This document shows, piece after piece, positions 1 to 11,405 of a stretch of DNA of 64,000 nt. This stretch comes from Antennarius striatus (taxonomy: Eukaryota > Chordata > Actinopteri > Lophiiformes > Antennariidae). The position numbers and the translations under genes are program-made. The stretch is from assembly GCF_040054535.1 (NCBI RefSeq), contig NC_090784.1, positions 14,871,001 through 14,935,000 of the forward strand, written 5' to 3'. Positions within the stretch are counted from its first letter, which is position 1. The number at the start of each line of letters is the position of its first letter. Below the pieces are notes generated by a model, which was given only the letters and a program-made list of their open reading frames with translations, made no database searches and was not told the DNA's origin.

Positions 1-675
1 ATCAGCAGTCTTGGTGCTAAATACACTATCTCTCCTTCTTTTGCAATACATTGGTGACCTTTGTCATTCCAAATTTCAGCTATAATGATCCAAATCTGGG
101 ATAAATACAAGAAATATCCTCCCAAAGTCGAGCACTCACTACAACCCAGGAAACTACGAAGGTGAAGTTTGGTGCCTGAAATGCCAACACCCAATACTAA
201 GGCCCTGACAAAGTCAAGTCAAGATCACAGCTCTTCTGCAAGAAACTGGAAGTATTTTACACACCAAACCTGGTTTTAAAAAAACCCCTGAAAGGTCCAG
301 TTGGTGTCTCGTTTTTACCCCCAAAATAGCATAAAAACTCAACTTTTCCAAAGGTGGACAACAGAAGTGAAAGGACACTTACCTTACTGGAGACTTTGAG
401 CAAGTCACCTCTCAGACTTCAGAGTGATCCTAACAGCCCTATAATGTTTGGTCAAACGTTAACCAGCTGTTAACCACGTACGTTTTATTGGATCTAATGA
501 TTGTCCAATCATCCTGCCCTCGTTCTGAGATAGCCAATGGGAGAGGTAGGTGACAAGAGAGAGAAAGGAGACAGGAAGAACAGAATAATGATGTGGACTG
601 CATTGTGACAGACAAATACGATTTCAATTCACTTACAGTAAATCCATTATCCATCCACTGATTTTACATCTACTG

Positions 676-804
<129 letters not shown>

Positions 805-858
805 GTGTTTCCGTTTATGCGTACGTGCGTGCGTGCGTGCGTGCGTGTCTATGTATAA

Positions 859-1312
859 CAGGGATGTCAAAGTTATTTTCACTGAGGGCCACATCAGAAT
901 AATGACTGTCCTCAAAGTTCGAGATGTAACTTACAAATGTAACTCAATGTAACTCAATGTAATGTAAACGAATGTAAACTCCTTAATGTTAATAACTTGA
1001 AATGTATTACTTATTCAAGTCACAAACATTACAGTCGCACAGAAAAAACGTTTTTGTGTCTCTCTTATAACAGAAATCCTTTTAATTTGTCAGGTTATAA
1101 AACCCACATAATTCAAAAAAGCAAACACAAATTAGGACGTTAACTTTGTTCACAACCTTTTTTATCAGTAAAATGGGCTTGGTTACTGCACTGTGGGAAA
1201 TGTAGTTTTAGTTCAAGCACACTTTTGACCTCCAACCTTTTATGCTCTTGCGGGCCACATAAAATGATATGGAGGGCCACATTTGGCCCCCGGGCCTTGA
1301 GTTTGACCCATG
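859..1312 (+). mobile_element. hAT-like non-autonomous element
   Basis: The left end begins CAGGGATGTCAAAG and reads into a GGGCCAC block. The right end, read in reverse, begins CATGGGTCAAACTC and also reads into a GGCCACAT-rich block. Terminal CAGGG(G)TGTCAAA-type ends and subterminal 'gggccac' motifs are characteristic of vertebrate hAT elements. There is no transposase in the roughly 450 bp, and I could not see a clean 8-bp target duplication, so the copy is old or its borders are approximate. Confidence 0.6.
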
Positions 1313-1384
1313 TGATTGATAGTACTATAGTATCAAACTATCTAGTGTGTGTATAGATATACAGTATGTGAATATATGTATATA

Positions 1385-1386
<2 letters not shown>

Positions 1387-1450
<64 letters not shown>
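1387..1450 (+). repeat. (TG)n microsatellite
   Basis: About 30 TG units with one TGCG interruption near the end. Confidence 0.95.
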
Positions 1451-1453
<3 letters not shown>

Positions 1454-2099
1454 GTGTAGGACATTATCCTGTGAGAACTTTCTGTTATTAAGCGTTTAAG
1501 TTTTGTATTTACCCTCAGACTTTGACCTCTGCACTGTTTCTTGTCAGACGTTCCATGATAAGGACCTTTTGTATAGACAATGAGAATAATAGACCCCACA
1601 GATAGTCCCAACTTTGGGGTCATCAGGTCAAATCATATAGCATAAAAAACAAGGTACTACTCTAGCCTGAGATCGTCGTTTCATATTTCCTCCTTCACAC
1701 ACAGCCATAGTTGGATTAAAGCATTGTGTTGTTGGCCTGAAGAAAGCAGAGACAAAAGTGTGAACTTGCAAAAAAAAAAGAACTGCAGTTGAGTCACTGT
1801 TTCACAGGATTATTAAACCAGAATATGTGCCTGCAGTGTTGATGGGTCAGTGCATTAATTCAGATGGAAGTTGCTCTGATTTGTGAAGCGCAGGTCCATC
1901 GGTCTTCCTTCATCATTGCTGCAGCTCAATAGATATCCTGGTCAGAAACAAAGTACCTGAGCTGCTTTTAGTATTTGCCACTTTTCTAATGAAACAGAGG
2001 CTGGGACAGGTGTCTGGGCAGGATGTACTGTATTGTGTCACTGTGACCCATTTCTCTGATCAGTCCGAGAAGTCAAACCACAAAGCTCAATCAGCTGTT

Positions 2100-2102
2100 G
2101 CA

Positions 2103-2166
<64 letters not shown>

Positions 2167-2204
2167 GGACTAATTGTGCTGCACACACACACACACACAC
2201 ACAG
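2100..2204 (+). repeat. Compound (CA)n microsatellite
   Basis: Two CA arrays (about 2100-2164 and 2181-2203), each followed by the same 'ggggactaattgtgct' unit, so the repeat plus its flank has been duplicated in tandem. Confidence 0.9.
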
Positions 2205-2378
2205 GGGACTAATTGTGCTCGTTCAAGTTTTAATGTCACTGTCTGACTCATCTTTTATCAGCTCAGTTGTCTTGCCGTGATCCTCTCTTTGTTTCAGTGC
2301 ATCATCGTGTCTCATTAGTAAGGTTACATCAACAGGCTAAAAGTGATCACTTTCCATTTCAAAATGAGATGAAACCAC

Positions 2379-2384
2379 TTTATT
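2379..2384 (-). terminator. Candidate poly(A) signal of gem
   Basis: AATAAA on the minus strand, about 580 bp beyond the gem stop codon, the first canonical hexamer found downstream. The interval between is AT-rich and holds no gene, so it probably represents the 3' UTR. Confidence 0.4.
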
Positions 2385-2964
2385 TAAATAATCAAAGCTG
2401 AAATGACAAGCAAGAAGCAAAATACACAATATTATGCATCTGCTATTTATGTACATTAAGTATAAAATACATTAAGATCTGAATAAGCTTTTGAGTGATA
2501 GCTATCTGTCAATCAAACAGTAATCTCAGTCATCATTAGCATACAACTGGTAATATTAACACAATCTATAGATGACACACTGGCAGCAGGATAGAAGTGA
2601 GGATAAAGGACACAACATAAATAAATAAGCATCGTAGAATTCTATCAGTCCATCAGTTGAGCTCTAACCTGCAATATTTTTACCACACAGACATAATGAA
2701 TCTCCGCAAAAGGAAATGTTACATGTGTGATGTACATGGGCTCAGTCCTCTCAGTCTGGTTCAGTCTGTAACTCAACGATGACAGTGCAGAAAGAGTAGA
2801 AGCTTCTAATGTTCGCCATACTAGCAGTGCTGAAGGCGGCTTTGAACACACGGAGTATCGAGTTGGAACTGTTTGGCTCTTGAGTAGCAGCATTCCATGC
2901 ACTTCATATCTGCATATACAGTTCTTCCAGATGCCATTCATTCATCTTCCCAAAGGTTTGGCTC

Positions 2965-5754
2965 CTACAGCACAGAGAGGTCATGGCAAGACTTTGATTT
3001 GAGCCAGAATGCCATACTGGAATTGTTCTTTGCTGCCACCTTGATAAGGAAACGCTTAGCCTTCAAAGGCAGGCTCTCACGGCGGGTATTACAGTTTATG
3101 TGCCTGCAACGTTTGCTGGCTTCCTTGATGCCACGGCGCAGACGCAGTTGCCTCACTATGCCATAAAAAGCCTCCCAGACATTGTGCTGCATGACGGCTG
3201 AGGTTTCGATGAACTTGCAGTCAAACACGGCAGCACAGGCACGACCCTCTGAAACAATGAGTCAAACATTAACATAGACACTGGGACAAAGAACTCACAG
3301 TGTGTAGAGGTCACACAAGCAGACAGGGATTGTCTCCACTCACCACTGATGGACACCTCTCTGCGACGCATCAGGTCACATTTGTTCCCCACCAGGATGA
3401 TAGGTGTGTGCTGGACCGGACAGAAGCGACGCAGGGTTATCCGGAGCTCCGAGGCTCGCAGGAATGAGGCTCGGTCGGTGACAGAGTACAGCAACAGGTA
3501 GGCATCACCCGTCTGCATGAAGCACCCCTGAGCCCATATGGTGTATAGAGACAAACACACATTTAGATACAAGGATTTCAGCATGGGGGGTGTGTGCAAG
3601 AATGAAGACTGATTTTCACCTCTTCATCCACGGTGTCAAACAACATTACAGTTGCAGGCTCTCCATCAACTTCAATGTCCTTTTCACACATTTCATCTGA
3701 AATCATATACAAAGAAAAGGAATCATCAATAAATCAGTTAAGACTTTAAAAAGGAAAAATTGTTCAATACTATGATTATAATGCACTTTTATGGCATTCT
3801 ATCCATTCTGTCTGTATTCTAGTACAATAAACTGTGGGATGAGTTTTGGGATCCATTATGATGAATCAATAATCATCGTACATCGACGATAAAGATTTTG
3901 TGTTTTGTCACTTCTGGCTTCAAGCCCTTTGCAGTCTGGAGTGCTTTACCTTTTGATCTACTTATTTTTGTAAACTGGAAGTGATCAAGACATGTGGTTT
4001 TGATGCTTATTAATGGGACATTTTGTCCTTCAACATACTACTATATGTGGAAAACATGGATAATACAATAAATATTAAACACAATGTCAAAATTGCATTG
4101 AAATTACAAAATTGCAACAAAATTCACACTCTTACATAAATTTATTTAATTTGCACTAAAATCCCCCAAGGAAGAACAAAATACAGAGACAGGAGAAGGA
4201 GGGGGTGTCACACATGAAGACCTTGTTTACAGAGATGCGGTTGGCTGGTTCACGTTCCAACAGTTGTAATTGCTTAGATTAAATTTATACCAAAGGAGTA
4301 TTGGTTTGTTCAACAAGAATATAGAGAGTTTATGAAATAAAACATTTTTATGTGCTGCAGTGAATCCTAGAGATGGTTCCATGAAAGATGAGCTTAAGAA
4401 CAATGCCCTCCATGGAAGAGATTGTTACACACCAGGATAAGGAGAGAAGTTGGTCAGTGAAGAAAGGCAATGTGATCAAGAGAAAGGAGAACGGGTTCTT
4501 AGAGACCTGAGACGTTCAAAAAACACTATCATCTCCAGTCACCCAGCTGAACATATACACCAAAGAGATGGAAATCAGGAGAACCTTCCAAAGTATACAC
4601 TGAGATGGAAAATACTGGAAATATTGGCTGTAAATGTTAGCTGAACAATTTTGACAATTTCCCTGGCGGAACCTCCTTGAGGGATTAATGAAGCTACCTA
4701 CCTACCTAGCAACTGTGATGGATTAAGGGATAGCACCAACCTGGAATGTCTAACCGTAGCAGGACAGTCCTGATAATAAAGTACCCCAGAAAGGAAACCA
4801 TCATAACCAACTACCAGCCAACAACCCATCACTACACAACAAGGGATCTCCTGTTGGGCATGATAATGACTTCAGACTGTAAAAAAAGAACAACCTGTCT
4901 GACCTGGACTCACTACAACAAAGGCTTTGAGTGAATGTCACACAAACTTGAACTGTCAGTCATCAACAGCCATCATCAAGAACTCAGTGGGACTATGGAA
5001 GCTGACCCCAGAGGCCAGTTCGAAGTCAGTTACCTAAATGAACCAGGGCAGCACATGCAAAGTCCTGTCTGTGATTGGGTCTGTGGGTTTCTCCCTGCCA
5101 ACCACAAATGATGTGACACCCCAGACACAACAAGTGGGGCAAAAAGCTTCAATTTTCTTGTTTTGGTTGTTGGCTTGATTTTTGTTTGTTTGGCTGTTGT
5201 TTTTATTTTTTTTTGAGGGAGGGGAGTGACAAAACCACATTCCTTGGAAATAAATTAGGGTCTAATTTTCAATTAACTTTCTAGTTTACAGAATTTGTGG
5301 AAAAACAAACTTAGCACATGGCTGTGGGCAGTTTTCAAGAATAAGACATTTGCAGACTTTTTTCCCCCCGATGCCTGTTGTAAGTGTTCCATTTTCTTTT
5401 ACCTTCATAGAGATCAGAATCATCACTGTCCATACTGTCCGCTGCCCCGGCGAAGATACTGGCGAAGGACGTTTTCCCGACTCCGCTGGCGCCCAAAAGC
5501 ACCACACGGAACGGGCTCCCGGGCTCCGCTTCTCCCACGGAGTCGGTGGAAATGACCGAGTCCGCGGACGACCAGTTGACGCGACTACCGTCCGAATCCC
5601 CGGTCGAACTGGTGCAGGACTTGGACCGGGAGATGCAGGCGGGAACACGGCTAAGGAAACTGTCCGCCAGCGGGTGGTTGCCCGGGTCGCAGATGCTCCA
5701 CCTGTGGAGCTCGGTCTGCAGGCGGAGGCTGTGCCGGCGCACGCTGGACAGCAT
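2965..5754 (-). CDS. gem: GEM-like RGK small GTPase
   Basis: Four coding exons read on the minus strand: 5754-5403, 3696-3620, 3527-3344 and 3248-2965, totalling 298 codons plus stop (human GEM is about 296). Seen: P-loop GASGVGKT at residues 88-95, NKCD (G4), ETSA (G5), the VFDCKFIETSA block and the C-terminal signature KSKSCHDLSVL without a CaaX box, all typical of RGK proteins (RRAD, GEM, REM1, REM2). The stretch after the P-loop, with FAGAADSMDSD, and the tail with VAAKNNSSMAF fit GEM better than RRAD or REM. RGK proteins bind the calcium-channel beta subunit and calmodulin and suppress voltage-gated calcium current at the membrane; they also affect Rho signalling. The switch II region is short: LFDTVDEEGCFMQ replaces the longer DxW-containing family segment. 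Adjacency to rad54b, as in human, supports gem. An rrad-like paralogue is the main alternative. Confidence 0.87.
3697..5402. other. gem intron 1 with decayed repeats
   Basis: No coding exon seen. It contains the end of a non-LTR element at 4655-4710, where a 'cctccttgagggattaatgaagc' type tail (here abbreviated) runs into CTAC units, and a G-rich block at 4197-4250 that is repeated near 6168. Short ORFs here do not resemble any protein I know. Confidence 0.4.
4655..4710 (+). mobile_element. Non-LTR retrotransposon 3' tail (RTE/Rex-type)
   Basis: The sequence ends in a 'gggattaatgaag' block followed by short CTAC repeats. Fish RTE/Rex-type elements commonly end in a near-identical 'gggattaataaag' block followed by a simple repeat. 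Only the terminal part is recognisable. Confidence 0.45.
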
Positions 5755-6059
5755 GGTGCCGGGAGCGGAGTGATGGACGAAGGGGATTAAGAGACAGCTT
5801 TTTGGGAATTAAAGCACAATACCTTTACTTGTACTCTTTAATTTCGAGAAAAAAAGGGAAAACGGTTCCTCTTTAAAAAAAAAAAAACAAGAAAAAAAAG
5901 TCGCTTTTTATATCATGTAAAAACAGTGCGTAAACTCTGTCCCAGAAGTAGGCAAGTGTAAGGATGGCGCAAGTACAGTACTGTTTAGCGCTAAATCATT
6001 ACACGCTGAAATAGTGTGATGAAAATAGACGACGTGTTTCAGAACACACACATCCCATA

Positions 6060-6165
6060 TTAAAAACTAGTTAATTCTTGCATTGCCGCCGAGTCTGCCA
6101 TCGGTTCCGGTAATCTCCAGATGAGTCTCTAATGCGCTCATGAGGAGTCCCTATATATGTGAAGA
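6060..6165 (-). promoter_or_regulatory. Candidate gem promoter with TATA-like box
   Basis: On the minus strand a TATA-like string (CATATATAGGG) lies at about 6148-6158, roughly 400 bp upstream of the gem start codon at 5754. If used, transcription would begin near 6120 and give a single-exon 5' UTR. The stretch 5960-6140 is richer in CpG than its surroundings. This is inference from motif and position only; a separate upstream non-coding exon is possible. Confidence 0.35.
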
Positions 6166-7257
6166 GGGAGGGGGGGTGTCACACATGGAGCGTTTGTTTG
6201 CAGAGATGTGGGGGCAATGGCATTGCATGGTTCAGCTGGGATAAAGGGCTTTTATGAAATAAGAACAAATCAACAAAACAATCCTTTGTAGAATTTAAAC
6301 AGCTATGATAGATTAAGCATTTCTTTTTCAAAATAAAATTTTTGAGACATAGGCTGCACAGCAATGGTGGACTGTAAATTTAAGTGTAGCTACTGTTTAT
6401 TGAAATAGCATTCAGTGGAGTATGTACCATGCGATGATTCCCTCCTCAAATTTAATCAAGTCTTATCCAAGACCAAATTTAATCCTGTAACCGTAATTTA
6501 AGCGATTTGTAACAGCCGATAATTTAAATCTGGCGAGACTGGATTTCTGTTTGGGTGAACACCAAATTGCACAAGCTCACCCCCCAAATATGATGGATTT
6601 TTCAACACCGAATCGTTATTCCCTGAATGATTAAGGTGAATGTAAAAATAAAAAAGCAACAGTAAAGTAAATGGACTGGACTCATCTCCTTGTAGTCAGA
6701 GTGACCCAAAAGTGCTCTACAACAAAAGTCAACACCCGTCCAACCATTCACACAAACAAAATAGCAAAACACGAAACTTTCTGTGTGTGTGTTCTGGAAG
6801 GCAGATGGAGACAGCAAGAACTTGTTACAAAGACTAGAGTCCTTGACATATATCCGCTCTTCTCTGGACTACAGTGTAAATGCAGCTTGCAGTCTGTTAG
6901 AAAAGTATCTACATGTCGAACATGAAAAATACAAGTCATGACCCAAAACAGAGGAATGATTCTATTGACTGATTTTTTAAGACAAAATTTAGCAGGTCTG
7001 ATATTGTAAATATTGTATCTTTACATACAGATCTTATAAGAGGGTGAATATTAGTACATAGGTTCACATCAGGTGTGACTGAATGTTTCAGGAAGAGCTT
7101 TTGAGTGTCGAGAACCAGTCAGCATACCAGTAAAGGACTGGAAACCACCAGCTGATATTTTGTGAATGATCTGGTAACATAAATATGCACAGAGACACTG
7201 CATCACCTTGCAGTCTCTCAATAGATAAATCTCAAAGGGAGGGTGTGTGTGTGTGTG

Positions 7258-7406
<149 letters not shown>

Positions 7407-9735
7407 AGGGAGCTATTACAGAGATTGGGGGATTATGGTGCTTTTTCGGCTGTTGTTTTTCAGGGCTTCGATGCTGCATGGGTTGTGGCCTCATCTGTGG
7501 GACATGCTGCCATGTATTACAGTCCTGATCTCATCTGCCTGACAGATGATTGGGCAACATTAAATCCTTGTTAAGTGCTGGAGTAGGACCAGAGTCAGGA
7601 GGAGATGGATGGATTGGGGCGTGGGGATGAGGGTTTCACAGGCTGACAGCAGATTGGTGGGAACATGTTGATGGAAATAGATAGCTGAGTGAGTGTGACC
7701 TTTCAATTGTCACAAAACATCCAGCCTTCTTTGGTGCTATTGAAAAAGGAGATAACTTAATTTCAAAGTGAATCATAGACTGAGTCAAAGAATGCCTTTG
7801 TAGTTTCACAAGGTCTTATTGTTTTGACCCTGGGGTTTTAGATGTGGTCACTTCTGTTTTGTTTCAGAGGTGGCGACAAAAGTTTCTGAAGCTGTCAAAC
7901 CATACCATTGAGAATCCACTATAAAAGCTCATCACCCCACCTGAGTCTGGCTATGTTCTTGAGTTACACTGGCCATTCCTCAGTAAAAAAAGACTCAATT
8001 TCTGTAACATTCCTAAATTTACATGTTAAAGTCTTCCAATCCCACCTGAGATTTTCTCTGGTATTTTGGTTGGTGACTGGGATGCCACTCTACAATGTTC
8101 CAGTACTTTTTCTGACCCAAACCTTGGTGGACTACACAGTCTGCTTAGGATCACTGTGTCTTTGTGCCCAAGTTTCAGTCTCTCACAGATATTGAAGAGC
8201 TTTCTTCTAGGATTTCCTAAAACTGGTACTGAGCCTGAACAGTCTTAACCTCTTTTAGAGGAACCACTAATCTATTGTCCTGCAAGGTCACAGTTCTATG
8301 TCATTGCTCCAGAGACAGGCATACCAAAACTTTTGTCTTACCTACATGATTTTAGGTTACTGGAGTCCAACTTTCCTTGTGATTTTGGGTCAACAGTAAT
8401 GTAAGATTTGGAGTTTGGGCATAAAGCTCTTAAGTAAAACTTACATTTAATCTAATAAACTAATAATATCATACATGGGTAAAATATTATCAATATTATC
8501 CAGTCTGGTGTCAACTTTGGAGACAAGATCTTGCAGTTTTGAACAGTCCAGTGATGTCCTATGAAGAACAGGCTGTATCTACTGTACTGTGTGAACTATT
8601 ATCATAACATCTAATGACATGCATCTGAATGTGGATGATCCCGAGACTGTTCATGAATGAAATGTTGTGACTTCACTGTAGATTCACACCATTCAGGCTT
8701 AATGGTACATTCAGATCTTCCTCAATGGCTGATTCTGAAAACTCTAATTTCTGAAATCTCTAATTTCCACAGATGAAAGTCATTCATTCAGTCTAGCATC
8801 GGGTCTTTGAGCCTTTGGGTTAGAACGCACAGCTTAAAGGAGGTTTGGCAGTTGGGTCAGCAGTAGCTAGTAAGAGCTTTACCCAGAAAGACAGATTCCA
8901 GCACAAGCACACACCAGCACATGGCCGGAGATAATTGGAGAGCTGATTCAGATCAATTTCCTACTTTAACAAGTGGCACTCGACTGGCACGTGTTCAGTT
9001 CCAATACCAAAGAGCTGTGACTGAACATGTGACTGCTCTGAAAAATAAAAGCAGATGCCAAAGCCGGGTCAGGAGCGGGATAAGTTGAATGTGTGACATT
9101 TGCAAATGACTCCACTAATCACTGGTTTTCTGTCTGAAGTGATTCCTCATCTGGACTGACAGACTTTATATTGGGGAATAAATAATATAGTCCATCTTAA
9201 TTCATGACTCTGGAGATGGTAATGTCCATGTTAATTGGCCTTTCACTTCAGTTTACACTGAAATATCTCAACATCTGATGGGTATTGGTGAGACATTCTC
9301 TGATCTTCGGGCCGTTTCCTCTAGTTCCATTATATAACTGATGGATGGGTTGACAAGAAATTTTGTAAACACACTTGTGGATCCTGCAGTGATTTACTTC
9401 TGATAGAAAAATAAAAACTTGTATCTGTCTTGTCTTGACCAAGGAGAACATTCAAAACATTTTGCATCACCAGGTCAGGTCATTCCAGGTGGACGAGAAA
9501 AGATATCCTCCAGCTGGAAGGTTCGACATGGACTGTAAAAGCCTTGCACTGATTTATGAACATTTGAAGCTCTGCTTTACGCATGTGTTCAAGATTCCTC
9601 TTGCTTACAATGCTAAAGTGTACAAATAAATCTTATCCAGTTTTCTAAAATAAAAGACAATTCTATCGAGAGTAGGGTGGTCTGTTTGTGTAAGAAATTA
9701 ACTTTTCTGACAAGTTTTCGTCATGTTTTAGATCA

Positions 9736-9780
9736 GCCGTGGGCGAGCAATTGACTGGTGGGCCACACAGTACTAATGCA
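9736..9780 (+). mobile_element. hAT-like element end (fragment)
   Basis: CAGCCGTGGGCGAGC followed by 'tggtgggccacacag' resembles a hAT/Charlie-like terminus. The other end was not identified. Confidence 0.35.
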
Positions 9781-10121
9781 AAAGAGATGTAAAAACCATT
9801 CTATCAGTTTTTTCCTTTCACAGGCAGCGAAGAATACATATAAAAGGCTTATTATAAGAATTATTTTATAACTAATTTTTTTTTGAAAATAATTATATAC
9901 TGTAGTTTAAACAAGTTTGGCAGGTGGATTAAAAAACCGTATAAGGCCCACATACTGTACTTTGCCCTTGCCTGTTTCAGACTATTTATTATTCAGTTTT
10001 TGACTCTTGAAAGGAGAAAAACATATATTTCTATAGTTTTTTTTTGTTTGCTTCAGCTTGAAAAGGTTATTTACTACATTTGTGATAGAGGTAATATCAT
10101 GAAGGCATTCAGTTTGTGATA

Positions 10122-10138
10122 GCGCCACCTGCTGGCAG
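10122..10138 (-). promoter_or_regulatory. CTCF-like binding motif
   Basis: The minus strand reads CTGCCAGCAGGTGGCGC, which contains CCAGCAGGTGGCGC and is very close to the vertebrate CTCF core (CCASYAGRKGGCGC). It lies between gem and rad54b, where a domain boundary would be plausible. Motif match only. Confidence 0.45.
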
Positions 10139-10194
10139 GAGGACATAGGACTTCACGTCTTTGTTGGTTCTCAGTTATCCAGGTCATGGTAATC

Positions 10195-10310
10195 CAGAGC
10201 TGGATTTTAAGAAAGTTTCTTGAAGACGTTCAACCTCTCATCCAAGAGGTTCAGAAATGAAGAAGCCTCTTGGATGAGAGGTGAAACATCTTCAAAAAAA
10301 CTTTCTTAAA
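10195..10310. repeat. Fold-back element
   Basis: The block around 'cctctcatccaagaggtt' (about 10229-10250) is followed by its inverted counterpart 'cctcttggatgagagg' (about 10265-10280), flanked on both sides by copies of an 'aagaaagtttcttgaaga' type sequence in opposite orientation. The paired arms can form a hairpin. This motif is a common fish interspersed repeat. Confidence 0.6.
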
Positions 10311-10709
10311 GTCCAGTGGATTGACTTAAGGAGTTTTGGATGAGATAGGACTTCTATGAAGAGCATTCACATTAAATTCTCATAATGAAACTGAAAAATC
10401 AAGTGTCACCTACAGTCAGTGGGTGTTTTCTCACAAACTATACAAGTGACACTGTAAAGGTGCACATGCCGACTTGCATGCTGCTGCGAGAGCCCACTCA
10501 AAGATGTATTTACAATTTAATAGAATTTTGTTTGACAAATATCACAACCAAACCCCACCCTACCCCACTGTGGGTTCCCACAAAGGCTCCACAGACCTTA
10601 AACATAATACTTCATATAACACTGGAAACTCATCATTAGGGGTCTGCATGATCGCCACATATGTTGTTAGGCAACTGAACTAGCTAAAGCCTGGAACCAC
10701 ACAGACCCA

Positions 10710-10715
10710 TTTATT
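10710..10715 (-). terminator. Candidate poly(A) signal of rad54b
   Basis: AATAAA on the minus strand, about 690 bp beyond the rad54b stop codon. Position and orientation fit, but it is not the only possible site. Confidence 0.25.
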
Positions 10716-11405
10716 ACACAAAAAAGTTGTTGATCATCCAATAAATAATAATGACCCTGTTTATGAAAGGATGCATTGTACTGAAACCCAAATCACATTG
10801 AACACAAGCTGTGCACACGCACACACAGAAACATAACTCCCACGCAGCAGCTTTGTGTTCAAGAGCATGAACAGCAAAGCGTTCTTCAAAATAAAACACT
10901 GAAAACATCAGAGTATGGCCCACATTAATCAACCCTGTATATTCACAAGGTCTCTGCGTGCCATCCAGTAAGTATGGTGTGAATCAGCACCAAACCTTAC
11001 CTTATCAGAGAATTCAGCTCTGGATGGCAAAACCAAAACCATAACCATAACCATATATTAGATGGGCACAAAAGTATCTCATCATGCTTATTAACAGTAA
11101 ACAAACATAAAATACCTGGCACACAAACCAAACTGACTCTGAATGAGCAATGAATCTACCACATTATCTGCAAATTAAAATCAATAAAAGTTCGTGTATT
11201 ACATGTGTTTCTTTTGAATGTCATTTATGGTGGTTATGCAGTAAATTTCCTTGAATTAATGAAAGAAATGTTCTCTGATAAATTTTTGCAATGCTGTGAA
11301 AACTTGAATGACTATAACCAGGTTGCAAAGAAAGCCTAGAGAGCCTGTCAGTAAGCACATAGAAGACATATAGGTTCGTCTGTGAGTGTATTCTGTGTGT
11401 ATTCA

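Noticed and set aside
5286-5790. Several overlapping ORFs on both strands
   Set aside because: Shadow frames of gem exon 1, which is GC-rich and so lacks stops in other frames.
7908-8248. Intergenic ORFs of 60-95 codons upstream of gem
   Set aside because: No splice context, no similarity to a known family, and composition like the surrounding non-coding DNA.
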